Positions 45,042 through 57,787 of a DNA stretch of 64,000 nt are shown here, one piece after another. The translations under genes were made by a program, and so were the position numbers. Within the stretch, counting starts at the first letter, position 1. Each line of letters starts with the position of its first letter. The notes under the pieces are model-generated. The model worked only from the letters and a program-made list of their open reading frames with translations, was not told where the DNA came from and searched no databases. Source of the DNA: Endomychus coccineus (taxonomy: Eukaryota > Arthropoda > Insecta > Coleoptera > Endomychidae); contig OY294068.1 in the NCBI GenBank assembly GCA_958510875.1, positions 76,920,633 through 76,984,632 on the forward strand. The letters are read 5' to 3'.

Positions 45042-46222
45042 TTAATAGAGACCCCATGGTCCTGGTTGAGCTAATAAGGGAGCATTGTAACCGTTCCATG
45101 CGTTCAAACCGTTCCAAGCGTTTAGACCATTCCAAGCTGGTATCGCGAATCTACTAGATAATATAGGGCTGAAGACTATTTGAGCTGTAGGAACTACAGC
45201 GTTGAATTCATTAACATCATCGGCAGTATAATCAAAGATACGTTGAGTAACATCAAATTCGAGGAGAGGGTAATGTCCTTGAACAGCATCTCCACGACGG
45301 CTTTCAACTTGTCATTTGTTGTCTCCGGTCAAAGGGTCACTGACGGAATAACCGAAATCGTAGTGAGCTGGTGCCACTTGTTCTACAATCACGTTCCTAA
45401 CAAGAGGTTGAGCAAGTAATGGTTGAACTTCCTATTGAGAAACAAGTGGAGCAGTGCTAGAAAGTACTGACACAGAAGCACTGCAAGTAGCCAGAATGGC
45501 GGTGAAAGCTACAATCTGAAAATAAAGCAAAGATTAAGAATATTCCTTTTATATATAGCTTATTATGTTTGATTATTTCATAAATTATTGTTATTCATAA
45601 CATGATATATTTGGCAAATATAGGCATTGGACAGTTCCGAGCCTACATGAATCGAAGAATATATGATTATTCCCCAATGTAATGTGGAAATATTCAAAGG
45701 TTCCACGATCATCGTTGAAGTGTTATCAGTTATTCTGTTATGTACCTATTGATGTTATTACTGTTAAGGACGATAACAATTCTCACAAACGCCCTGCTGC
45801 TAAGATGAATAGAATATAATGATTTTTGGAATTATTATTCGATTCGATATGCAGTGCAGACAATTGAGGCCGTTCAATATGGAACAGGAGAAACAAAATG
45901 TTCATCCTAGGCCGAGATTCAAACTTACAATATTCGAGTCAACTCAATGTAACCAATCAGGATCAGGTTTCTGTCAGCGTTAGGATTGAGAAGAATTCTG
46001 TTTTTTGGCTGATATTTATAGAAATAGTGGTAATAATTCATCGTAGTACCTACCTAATAACGTCGATGAATAAAAACAAAAAACTTTTCCAACTGTCTGT
46101 TTCACTGATTATTTGAAATAACTTAATAGTATATAAGCAGAAACAGTGTTATGTTCTCATTCGACACCATCATTACGATTAAAAGAGATCATCATTTGCA
46201 AAACGCTTACTGTGAAAGTCAT
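45042..46222 (-). pseudogene. RR-2 cuticle protein pseudogene
   Basis: Exon 2 (45042-45515) codes an RR-2 chitin-binding cuticle protein like the intact gene at 53.1-55.5 kb, with [10 protein letters not shown] and [18 protein letters not shown] recognisable, but has two in-frame stops (TAG at 45432-45434, TGA at 45312-45314) and lacks about ten codons after FNAVV. A matching four-codon first exon (46211-46222) with a GTAAGC donor lies across a roughly 700-bp intron. RR-2 proteins bind chitin in hard cuticle; this copy cannot make the full protein. Confidence 0.88.
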
Positions 46223-46959
46223 GCTGATTCGTCATTTCTGATGTTTAAATTGATGCTTTATTGAATGTGAATTTGTGTTTGTATAGTGGCAGAGCGGCGA
46301 CTACTATTAATTAGGTCTGGTTTAATTACTCTGGATATAGTAGCGTATTTTTAAATAAGGAACCACATTATATCGTGAATGCTCTAGTTAACTTTTATTG
46401 TATATTAGCTTATAAATTTATACTACGTATGTTATTGATGGTTATACCTAATGATTTCAGGCGCCTACTTGGTTAGTATGTGAAATGAACTCATACCAAG
46501 GGCAAATATAACAGGTCTCCGCTAATTTGTACCATGGAACAACCTCCTTCTTTCCGAATGTGTCCTAAAAAATGTCTTTGTTCAGGATCTTAATTACCTT
46601 TCCTTTTCGTTAATATTGAATCAACAATGTTGAAGGGAGACATACAGTTTCATCTATGAGTCTGTCATTGAGGCTGTTATACAGTGTGGAAGAGTTAAAT
46701 GGAATAAATTCATTACTTCAATTATTGTGTATATTCAAAAAAATTCACGGAACATGTCAATTTCAGATTATGTCGTCACTACATTGACCTGCCTTTGATT
46801 GACAATTATAATCCACAAAATTTTTAGCTGCGGATAGCAGCTTGTGACACATTATTCGAAATGCTTCATTCTTTATTCAAAAACAAAAATAAAAAAAATT
46901 AAATCATCTGATTGACGAAATTCGCTATAACACATTACAAACTTAATAAGGGATACCAT
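46223..46959. other. AT-rich insect DNA, nothing recognised
   Basis: The stretch upstream of the pseudogene may include its old promoter (TATATAAG near 46131 lies inside the intron side), but no element is clear. Confidence 0.4.
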
Positions 46960-49540
46960 TTAGTTCTTGATAATGCAAAAAGTGAAAGAAAAACATGAAT
47001 CTGAATGTAGAAGATGTTTAAAATGCTGGCCTCGAAAGTGTTGGGAATATCTTAATCCTACATAAAACTGTTTTTTAACGTTATTCAACATCTGTGGTGT
47101 AACCGACCTAATCGCAAGCGTCATTCTTCTTCCTAAATCAGCTGAATCTAGTGGTTCAACTTCGTATACCAAACTTTCCACATATCTCCATAAGAACAAG
47201 ACTAATAGCGTAAGATCAGATAATCATGCTGGTCATTCTATTGATCCTTGCCTCCATATCCACCGATGCGGTATTAGGTCGAGGTACTGCTGGACATTGA
47301 TCAGGTAATGTGGCGATGCTCCATCTTGTTGGAACCATATCATATTCGCTGGAACTTGTGTAACAAAGCTGTCCTATTAACTATCAATTATAATTCATTC
47401 AGATTTTAAACCATGCTGCTAAGATTCAAGCTGGGGGTTAAGAACACCCATTAACGTAAATAGGAATAGGATATTCCTTGTTGCCTTTAACACGGACAAG
47501 TCAAGTACATAGTATCATTTCTTATTACGTCCGTCCCATCATAAAATAATGCAGTTTGTTCTTTGTATCTGTGAGACGGAAACGAAATATGTAGTTGCTG
47601 AATCCCTGCAAAGAAAGGGTCATCGTAATTTTTAAAGTACCGACAAAGTCAAAAAGGTCCCTCACAGTTCCAAGAGGAAATTATAAATCACAAAGTTAAC
47701 AGAAATCGGTCTAAAGAAAACAAGTGTTTTACAGTATATTGGTAGTTAAGATATATTTTTACTGATCAATAAGAAGCGGCAAATGGATCAATTGCTATGG
47801 TTCAAACAAAGGTTTTTTACCCTGTCTTTTCCTTTGAAGCTACAATACATTCACGTAACCATAACATAAGACGTGCAGGACGCAGTCGTTTCTTATTAAA
47901 TATGTAATTAGAATATTAAGTTGATATAATTTTCATTCATACCTAATTTCAAGGAAGTCTAAATGAAGTCATAAAATCAAGGTCTTTGTCAACAAAAATA
48001 TAATAGTTCTTTTATATTCAGCTTACCCAGTCTAGGCAAGTCTCTCTCTTATTGGGTAAAAGTTACTACCCCCAAACCTACTACTAAAATAGGAGTGATT
48101 ATTCAAGATTATAAAAAACCAAACTCACCACACTAAAGGCAGTTATATTTTAACTTCTTGAGTTGAATCTTACTTTGATTATTTCACGAATCACTTAAAT
48201 CATATTTTAGAAAACTCTCCAAGTTTTCTAGTTAAGTTTGCGTTGTGGTGTTTATGGTAGAATTTTCGCTAAGTTCATTTAGAATCAAGTCATATTACTT
48301 AACACAAAAGATTTAGAATTCCTTGAATAGTTGAATCATAATAGTTTTGTGCAACTCTTCACCCTGGTGCATCCGGGCTCAGTTGACTTAGTTTTACATT
48401 TCATATTTAGGTTTTAATAAGTTTGATTTAAAATAAAGGATTGATTAATTATTTCCTAAATTTAACATAATTTCTTGATTAATACTTTAGTTACATTTAG
48501 TCTTTTAACTTTTAATTCATTGTTCTATAATTGTTTATTTTCTTGTTATTATTAAATATTTTATATTTGTTTTGATTGAGAGTTTTTCTACTCAGCTTAA
48601 TTTATAAACTACCCTCGATAACACAGTGCTTAATTAAGGTGTTAGTGTCTCAACCAAAGAAGAGTGAGTATTACATATATCTATTGATCATATTGTGCCC
48701 TGATTTGCCTAGCTAATGAGAAACCCGTGATGCGGGTCCCTTCCTGGTTATTGGTTCACGTACTGCAAGTTATATTGATATTAGTTAATGATATATAAGA
48801 ATGAATTTGATAAGATAGGTAAATTGATAACCTTTAATAAACAAAGTAAAGCCAAGGAAGGGCTCGTTATTACACTTGTGGGCTTGCTGGATCAGGATAT
48901 AAGTTTGCCAAAGTTGGCCAGACATTATTTTCGGGCATTGCTAAATAATTATGTCCATTCAAATTGCCATTAATGGAAAAAATGAACCGATGACATAGTT
49001 TCCAACTGTCCCTGTCCAAACATTAATATTTTGATGTTATAGCGTATGTTCCCCTCTCATCCAGTGAGGATTATCTGTGGACCAGTAGCGGCAATTTTGA
49101 CAATTAGCGTGTCCGTGAAGTGTTGAGAGGCACTCATCAGAAAACAAAACAGGTTCTAATTGGATCACATTGTTATCTAACATTTTTATCATTTGTTCAC
49201 AAAAATATGTTCTATCAAATACGTCTTCCATGAGCTCCTGAGTTGGTATCATTTTATAGGGATGCATTTTATTTTCTTTTAATATTCGAAGAATCGTTGC
49301 ACGGTTAACATTCAATGTTGCGGCTGCTTATCTCGTCTCTCTTTTCAAACTCAAACATTACATCAAATTTGGTAGCATTATTTATTGCATTGGAAGGTGC
49401 TTTTTCATCTGCCTGACATGTCCAAGCTAGCGACACTGCTTTCAATTTTACTAATTGTCCCTTAGAATATAGGCAGCAAATCCGGAAATTATTCATTAAA
49501 TAGGCGAATAGGTTCGACCTGAGTTCGAGTGTTATCTCTA
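46960..49540 (-). pseudogene. Tc1-like DDE transposase, broken and interrupted
   Basis: Read on the minus strand, 49540-49320 gives a degraded helix-turn-helix part (KFDVMFEFEKRDEIS), 49315-49037 gives NVNRATILRIL, LFSDE with a catalytic-type Asp, and NCRYWSTDNPHWMRG, continuing with frameshifts to about 48880. The later part resumes at about 47376 with WFQQDGASPHYL, a second catalytic Asp block, and runs to 46960. About 1.5 kb of other sequence separates the halves, and several frameshifts are visible. It is a dead insect transposon. Confidence 0.75.
47377..48880. mobile_element. insertion of unknown type splitting the transposase
   Basis: About 1.5 kb lies between two parts of one transposase reading. 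It has no long reading frame. AT-rich sequence with short direct words such as TTAATAAGG and a GGTTTAAATAAGTTTG stretch is seen; I found no clear terminal repeats or target-site duplication, so a solo LTR or other non-autonomous element is only a possibility. Confidence 0.4.
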
Positions 49541-51938
49541 GAACCAATCATCTGCAGAACTATTGTTTTGTGCATTTCTGTTAAATAAATCATGTTTCTC
49601 AGTTAAAGTTAATCTAAGTCGAATGACAATGAGTGTCATGCAGTTATAATCACACAACAATTTGCTAAGGCGTTTTAAACCAAACTTACATTGCTATGCA
49701 ACTTTTCATTTCTTATTCCTTTTTGATACCGCCAAAAATAAAACTGAAATGGTTTTTTATTCATTTTTTTATTACCGGTATTAACGGTATTAGTAGTAGT
49801 TTCGAGATGATTTCCTTCTTCGAATCTTAATTTTTGCAATAGATTTGGAAACAATAACATTCTTAATAGAGAATGAAGAAACCTTTTAATTGATCAATCA
49901 CAAGACCTTATTTCTCATTCAAAAATTTGGGGGTTATAATTGTCACTCAAAGTGAGTTTAATGAAGGGAAACATTCTTCTGTTACAGGATGTCATTTCAT
50001 AATGTAAAATTAACATGAAAATGAACTGAAAAATGAACAACAAGTTGGTGATAGGATTGCGAAAACTACTAGTTGCAAGATGTTTCAACTTGAATATGTT
50101 GAAAAATGAGCTGCTTGCAAAGTTTAAATTCACCATATGGCTTGTAGCTATAATTTCTTACAGATTGGCTATTCGATAAATTATATGAGATATGTAAAAC
50201 AAACATTACAGACTATAGGTATGATTTGTTACTTGCATAAAGAATGGGATAATGAAGAAATAAATGAATTAAATCCGTTCCCAATGTTATATTCTCCATC
50301 TTTGAACTGGTAACATATATTCTCGACATGATAATACGATCGTACTGTTTAAACATTTTATTCGACTTGGCATTCATTTTTTCCAAAGCGAAAGGTGGTT
50401 TAAAAGGGTTGAAATGCAAAGAAACATCATTATCTAGTATCAAATTCTATATTTTTCATAATATTTATATCAAGGGATCTAGTTTCGAATTTTCATAAAA
50501 ATTGAGGACTGTTCTCAAAATTTGGAGTTGATATCTTCTGTCGTCGTTAACTGGACTTACATGTGAATTCTACTGAGTGCTGAAACAAAACGTCAATAAT
50601 ATTGTCATCAAGCTATGTCGTGATATGATATTATTCCAAATTACATGGAAACACTGACTAAAATAACAATTTTTGATAAACATAGAAATATACTGTCGGA
50701 ACGTAAAAAAGAGTCGTATTCTATTCGGAGTCATAATATAGAACCAGAATACTCAGCAAACCAATAAAACACATAAACCTTTAAGTCTTGGGATATTTTT
50801 TTGAATGCAGTTATTTTGTGTAACAAACAGATGCTCCAAAAAAATGCATGTATAATATTATTCAATGTTCAATGTGTAACAACATTACATAAAGAGATAA
50901 GGAAAATAATTTTCAGTCCAAAATCAGATTTTAATACGAAGTATGGCCTCCACCTTGCTTCATCACAGATTCATGTAATCTATTGTTCATAGACAAAATA
51001 GCGTTGTAAATAAATAGCTCCTTTTAGAGAATTTACTCACTTTAAAACTGAGGACAGGTCTCACACATGCTCGATTGGAATGAAGTCCGCAAACTATGTT
51101 GGCCGCAGCAGTATTATTTGAATTCCCTCTTTGATTAACCAGTCCATTGATTGATAGAAATGCTTGAGGGCTATACTTAGATCTATCATTCTTGCTGCCC
51201 TTGATTTTCTGTGCTCACCTCATTCTCTTAATCATCACAGTTTGTAAATTCTTATTCGTTCCTTTCCGTGACTGACTATTCGTTTTCAATTTGTATCCCT
51301 TGTCCTCTCTCCAGCAGCTACGAAATTCTTACAATATCATTAATAGGTAGACGATGTTGATGAACACCTCTATGTATTGCATCGGCAAGTTCCATGAACC
51401 AAGATAAAGCTTGAATTTCATTATTTGACAAGTTCAATGATAATCCAGCAGTTGACATGTATTTCGGAAGTTCAACCGACTTCAAACTGTCCAGCATTTC
51501 TGTCATACAAGCTTTCGCGGATTTATCCAATAATGGTACAGCCTCCAGACTTTTTCGTCCGCAGCAAATACGCAGTGGTTCAATTTTGATACTTACTCAG
51601 TTTGGTCTCGATATTGGAGAATATCGTTGATGGAGTTCACCATTTCCTCATTCATTGAAGCCAGAGAAATCGTAGGGTTTTTCTCGTCTGATCATTACTC
51701 TGGCCTATTTGTTAGCAAGTCTTTTTTTGCAATATTGTCCAAATTATCAAGAATATTGTATTAGTTGTCGGTTGAGTGATAGAATTGATATTGAAGTGTT
51801 TCTGCCAAATATTTCCAGGAAATGGAAAGAAGCTTCGTCCTTTAAATAAATTTTCATGTGTTAATTTTATTTCCTCATTTAAACACATATTATTATTAAC
51901 CTCCATTTTAGGTAGTTTTACCACACCTTCCGCAATAT

Positions 51939-52211
51939 TCATTTGTGACCAAGTAGAACTGTTATTCCAATAATGATGAGAAACTTCAGCTTGAATGGTA
52001 CCATAAAAATTTCGGCATCTTCAATCAACTCCGATTGCTCACATTCCCTGCACTTAAGAACCCATTTCCTTTTTACTGCCTTGATTAATTGACCAATGTC
52101 TCTCGCTGTTGCTGAACTTTCCATAACTAGTGTGGAACAATCGAAATGACCCAGAAAATTTGCAGCATGAGTGATGACCAGACGAGCTAGGAGGTTTAAT
52201 TGAGCTTTCAT
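51939..52211 (-). other. 90-codon frame of unknown nature, repeated at 62559-62831
   Basis: Both duplication copies keep this frame open, and about 82 percent of the residues agree, with a KCREC--SELIEDA core. The changes include several Pro/Ser and Val/Phe replacements, so purifying selection is not obvious. It may be an exon of an insect gene or a relic of one. I do not recognise it. Confidence 0.3.
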
Positions 52212-52871
52212 TTTCCATGATAATTTAAGGTTTGAACTTTCGGTGAATTGAGATTTCCGTAGGCGATGATGATGAGATCAGTCTTTTAAGTGTTACAAGC
52301 ATCATTCATCTAGTTTAGCATTTTCATTCAGATCTCTCAGAATTGAATTATGAAGACTCTGAAGTTTTTTTGCACCATTTAATGATATTCCCATACAGTT
52401 TATTATATTTTTTCCTAATACTTGTTTTTTATATCAACTTTTAGATTCCAGACAAATATGGAATAATAACTTCGCGGCTACCAGCAGGCAAATTGTGTTT
52501 GAAAATCCCTTGGTTCCATATTTTTGGCAGCTCTTCTCTTCCCATTTTTGAGCCACCCTATGAATTTAAGTCACGAGGTGTTATACTAGATTTTGTCTAT
52601 TGACATTAAAATGCAGATACCCATTTTTATTGAATCATAATAACATAATGATTAACTTCCTATTGTATTTGTAATAAAGTTATATTATGATCTTTTTTCT
52701 GAATTAGCAAAAGTCACTATCACGTTAGCTATAGATATATACAAGCAGTAGGTATGAAAGATATTCATGGTGTTGTATGTGTCTGTGGATTCGTTGAAAT
52801 GTGCAATAATTAGATTATTAAGGTTTGTTTATACATAAAAAGATACATAATGTATTAGTAACAACTCCCTT

Positions 52872-52990
52872 ATTAATTAATAGAGACCCCATTGATTAAC
52901 AAGGCTTAGTAGAGCTATTAAGTGAACGTTCTGAGAAAATTCGGCTGTAGAAAATTTGGCAAATCTATCTGAGAGTGTCATAGCTACGCC
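52872..52990 (-). pseudogene. 3' fragment of a cuticle protein gene
   Basis: On the minus strand the end (CAATGGGGTCTCTATTAA) matches the last codons of the RR-2 genes and a more distant AQIxSE-like stretch precedes it. It is a remnant copy lying just downstream of the intact gene; a sister fragment is at 63514-63640. Confidence 0.6.
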
Positions 52991-53114
52991 AACAGGTTAT
53001 ATGAGTCGTATAGAGTGTGAATTCATTGAAAAATGCTTATTGATTATTTGAATTTATTCATTATATACATAACACAAAGTATTAACAGACCATAAGCAAC
53101 AACTTCTCTATGAA

Positions 53115-55495
53115 TTAATAGAGACCCCATGGATTTGCAAGTCCTCGTTGAGCTAATAAGGGAGCATTGTAACCGTTCCATTCGTTCAAACCATTCCATG
53201 TGTTCAAACCGTTCCAAGCGTTTATACCATTCCAAGCTGGTACTGCGAGTCTACTAGATAATACAGGGCTGGAGACAATTTGAGCTGTGGGAGCTACAGC
53301 TACGCCTACAGGTTCTTTACGTACAACAGCGTTGAATCCATTAACATCATCAGCAGTATAATCAACAATACGTTGGGTACCATCAGATTCGAGGAGAGAG
53401 TACTGTCCTTGAACAGCATCTCCACGACGGCTTTCAACTTGTCCTTTGTGGTCTCCAGTTGAGGGGTCGCTGACTGAATAACCGAAATCGTAGTGGGCTG
53501 GTGCAGCTTGTTTTACAACGGCACTTCTAACCAGAGGTTGAGCAAGAACTGGTTGGACTCCCCATTGAGAAATAAGTGGATGAGCGCTAGAAAGTACTGA
53601 TACAGAAGCACTGCAAGTAGCCAGGAAGGATGCGAAAGCTAAGATCTGGAAATATGAGTAGTTGGAAATTATTATATTAATTTATTATGTAATTTATATA
53701 TTCACAATAATTTTAAACAAATTTTGAAATGCTCATTACATCAGTGTAGTTTCATGAGGTTTTGGGTTATGATTCCAAAATATATCATTTATTGAATAAT
53801 GTTGTTGTATGAATCACAAAATGTACGCGTTCATAGTGATAGATGTTCCATTATTTATTATTATTGATGTTCATTAACTACTCAGTACGGTATGTATCGT
53901 TAGCGACTCTTCATTCATCTTACTAAATAGATTTCGAGTTGCTGCACTCAAATTCAAACTGTCATGGTAATCATCAAATAATCTCCTGCTATCATGAAGT
54001 ATGTGGAACGAACGTGAAATAATCAAATGAACGTTGTCAATAATTTGGATATAATAAATCAAAATTATAAGTCACGCAAATAATTATATCAGAAAAAAAC
54101 TGAAAACGTTGGAGGTCTTAGGTAATGTCTCGAGAGCATATGAGGGCAAGGGGAAAAGTCCCCGAAAATTAAACAAGAAATGATTTATTTGGTCAAAGCT
54201 GATTTCAACTCTTAACATAGTCTCCTTGTAGCCCGATGGACTTGGCACAGCATTATTCTAATTTTTCGATCCCTTCCAAATTATACGATTTCGGCAATCT
54301 TTCAAAATAGGTGTTAGTTTCAGCGGAGAACTCATCGTTGGAGCAAAATCTCTTTCCACTGAGTCATTTCTGCACTGTTTGGGAATAGATAAAATTGCAG
54401 GGGGCCGCATCTGAGAAATATGGTGAATGGCGAACCAATTCATTGCGCATTTCATGCAATTTTGACATTGCGACTGCAGACCTGTGCGCTGGTGCGTTCT
54501 CCTGGTTAATGAGCAATTTTTCCTCTGCCAAATGCGGCCGCTTTCGCTTCAAATCGGCTTCGAATCGATCAAATAGCTCTGCATAATATACTTCGATACT
54601 TCAGGCTTTTTTGGCCAACTCGTTTTGCCTGGACAAGTTCACTGTTCCGACTATTCTCTGACATCTGGTGTATTGTGATGAATTCATGCTTTGTCCACGG
54701 TTACGAAACGGTGCAGAAAATGTCTCTTATCGCGCTTGAACATCGCCAGGCACCTCTTCGAAGTTGTCGTGCTTGTTGTCAAAAGCGAGAAAATACGGCA
54801 TCCATCTGGCAGAAAGCTTTCTAGCTTTCTCATATTCAAAAGTTCATGCAAAATGTTGCGTACCCGTTCGGTTGAGATGCTCATAGCCTCAGCAATCTCG
54901 TGTAGTTCACTTCGCCGATTGTCCAATATCATAACAATGATTTTATGGACGATTTCTTCCGTTGTAACCTCAATTGAACGACCAGAACGTTCGGCGTCTT
55001 TTGTGGTCATACTACCACGGAAATCAGTACACTACTTGTGAATCGTTCCCATTGTTGATGAAGAGTCCCCATAATGTTTAACAAGCGATGCTTTTGTTTG
55101 CGTAATGTTTTCTCTACGCAACAAATAATATTCAATCAAGACGCGATATTCACTGTTTTCCATGTTTCCCAAAATCTTGCTTGATTTCGAAAGTTGTCAA
55201 AACAGAACTGAATCTTTATACGTTCTAGTTAAAGCTGATACATCACAAATGACACATGGGATTTCCGATTATGGGGCCATCTATGTTATTTTTTAGGGAT
55301 TTTTCACCTTACCCTCGTACACCAATATCGTTGAAATAGTTGAGGAGGTGTAATTAGAATAACTCTAACGACAGAGACAAAAAGTGTAGTAGTTATCACA
55401 GTTAACCAATTTTTTGGGATGATAGATCAAATCGTTTATAGAAGGTTTGTTGGTAATATCAAATACGGAAAATAATTACTCACTTTGAATGCCAT
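53115..55495 (-). CDS. RR-2 cuticle protein (two exons, mariner in intron)
   Basis: Exon 1 (55484-55495) codes MAFK and ends at a GTGAGT donor; exon 2 (53115-53645) begins after TTTCCAG, giving 180 residues in frame. The protein has a signal peptide (about residues 1-17), an extended RR-2 chitin-binding domain starting [19 protein letters not shown] and ending [15 protein letters not shown], and a C-terminal WNGLN repeat tail ending NPWGLY. RR-2 proteins are secreted by epidermis and cross-link with chitin in sclerotised cuticle. A TATAAATA on the minus strand (55551-55558) is a likely promoter. The 1.8-kb intron contains a dead mariner. Four-codon first exons of this kind are usual in insect cuticle genes. 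Confidence 0.9.
54141..55317 (-). mobile_element. mariner element (irritans-like), inactive
   Basis: Imperfect terminal inverted repeats of about 28 bp (TGAGGGCAAGGGGAAAAG at the left, CGAGGGTAAGGTGAAAAA read inward at the right) are flanked by TA at 54139-54140 and 55318-55319. The transposase reads on the minus strand from ATG 55163 ([13 protein letters not shown]) with an early stop, then [16 protein letters not shown] and [14 protein letters not shown], and later NQENAPAH, in which the usual catalytic Asp is Glu. Stops and frameshifts make it dead. It sits in the intron of the cuticle gene in the same orientation. Confidence 0.88.
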
Positions 55496-55559
55496 GTTGA
55501 TTCTTCACTTGTAATGTTACGAATGATAGTTGCCTCATAGCAAATCTGTGTATTTATAG

Positions 55560-56841
55560 TACGAAAAATGTGTGCGCTGTTAATTGGATCTGGATTAATT
55601 AGTTTATGAATTCTTATTCCACATAAAGAACTATATTTCAACAGCCGAGATTGGAATATTTAAGTTAATTTGTGTTTTTAAATTGGCATATTAATTTTCT
55701 TCCTACTCATATAGATCATTATACATTTTATAACACAAGCGAACGACATTTTTAGTATGTAAATCTGACAAAATTGATAACAATGCTGCCTCAGGCGAGT
55801 TTGCACTATTTCTCGAAATTGAGCTACTTCCTATTAGCTTAAATATGTCGTGAGGTATTAAGTTGCTGACCATTGATTAGTTTCCAGTTATTATTGTTTA
55901 TTGTGATTACTATTCATCACGATGATTGTTAAGCCTCTCTTATCTCTAATAAACTATAAAAGAGTTCACACTGTGGATATAGATATAGATATAGCTATAT
56001 GTGTAATTCATCAAATATATAGTATATGCTCGAATATATCGAATACATAAGTTATAAATAGTTACATATAATTACAAATAAAATCAGATCCACTTAAGCA
56101 TTTCCTGAAATGTTTGAATGTGGCTTTATACATAGTGCATTTGCACTTTAACAATGAAAAATAAATAATTACAATTCTACAATACGATGCAAAATCATAG
56201 TTATCTTCGAAATGACTCATCATTTTGAACTTTTTTCAAAAACTCAAAATTTATCGCTTCAGTAGCTCGTTTTCATTTTCTCATGGAACCACCAGAAAAC
56301 AATTTTTGTTTGTACACAAACCACTTTTATCAATCAACATCGCTACCCTAGTAATGCGTATTCTATGAATTGATATAATAATAATAGCATAGTTTTTACT
56401 CAACCATTTTTTACATCAATTTGGAAATATACACCAGCTCTAGAAATACGCAATATGTATTTTTTTTATAATTTCTTAATAACAGGAACAGACTTTGCAG
56501 ATTTTATATTTTCAGGGAGCTCATTGAAAATTTTAGGTCCCGTGTAATAGCTACTACGCTGACCTATCGTCTTTCTCATTCGTGAAATCTGTAAGATATT
56601 AATAAATCTCACATTGTAATAATTACTTTTGAATCCTTTTTTCCAGTGAATACATGATTACCTGATATATAAAAGTATGACTGTCTACAGTTCATGATGT
56701 TGGCCATACGAAAAAGTTCACATGACGGGTAAGTAATTTTCTGTTTTAAATTATTTTTGAAATTGTTTTTTGTAATATATCTAGGTTTCCTAAGTCATTT
56801 TTATACACACCTTCACCTCCTATACTCCCTTATCGCAACGA
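55560..56841. other. AT-rich insect DNA, nothing recognised
   Basis: Apart from a short ATAGAT repeat (about 55977-55996) no gene or element is supported here. Part of 56460-56760 (TTTTATATTTTCAGGGAGC and following) reads like a degraded retroelement tail, but not clearly. Confidence 0.4.
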
Positions 56842-57787
56842 CATTGCTATGCAACTTCTCATTTCTTTTTCCTTTTTGATACCGCCAAAAAGAAAACTGA
56901 AATGGTTTTTTATTCACTTTCTTATCACCGGTATTAACGGTATTAGTAGTAGTTTCCAGATGATTTTCTTCTTTCAATCTTAATTTTTGCAATAGATTTG
57001 GAAACAATAACATTCCTAATAGAGAATGAAGAAACTTTTTGATTGATCAATCACAAGACCTTACTTCTCATTTAAAAATTTGGTTGTTACAATCGTCACT
57101 CAAAGTGGGTTCAATGAAGGGAAGACATTTTTTATTGCAGGATGTCAATTCATAATGTAAAATTAACATGAAAATGAACTGAAAAATTAACAACAAGCTG
57201 GTGATAGGGTTGCGAAAACTACTAGTTGCAAGATGTTTCAACTTGAATATGTTGAAAAATGAGCTGCTCGCAAAGTTTAGACTCACCACATGGCTTGTAG
57301 CTCTAATTTCTACAGATTGGTTATCCGATAAATTATATGAGATATGTGAAAGAAACATTATAGACTATAGGTCCGATTTGTTACTTGCATAAAGAATGGA
57401 ATAATGAAGAAATACATGAATTCAATCCGTTCCCAATGTTAGATTCTCCATCTTTGAACTGGTAACATATATTCTTCGTATGATAATACAATTGTACCGT
57501 TTAAACATTTTATCCGACTTGGCATTTATTTTTTCCGAAGCGAGAGGGTTGAAATGCAGAAAGACATCATTATCTAGTAACAAATTATATATTTTTCATA
57601 ATATTTATATCAAGGGATGGTGTTCAGCCCTAAAAACCTGAAATCGCACATTGGATCGGTGTCAAAAATGTTATCAATGATATAAAGAACCTGATTTCAA
57701 ATTTTCATATAAAGCGAGGACTGTTTTCAAAATTCGCAGTTGATTTCTTTTTCGCCGTTGACTGAACTTACATGTGAATTCTACTAA

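Larger units (their letters stand above)
49690..53645. repeat. segmental duplication, copy 1
   Basis: 49690-50580 matches 56842-57784, and 50575-53645 matches 61193 to the window end, in the same order and orientation with roughly 85-95 percent identity by eye. Copy 2 is interrupted by the 3.4-kb foldback element. Each copy ends in a cuticle protein gene, so the gene family probably grew by this duplication. No independent gene is supported inside 49690-53040 beyond short fragments. Confidence 0.85.

Noticed and set aside
50213..50443. Minus-strand frames in the duplicated host region as genes
   Set aside because: Their counterparts in the second duplication copy are broken or shifted, and there is no recognisable domain.
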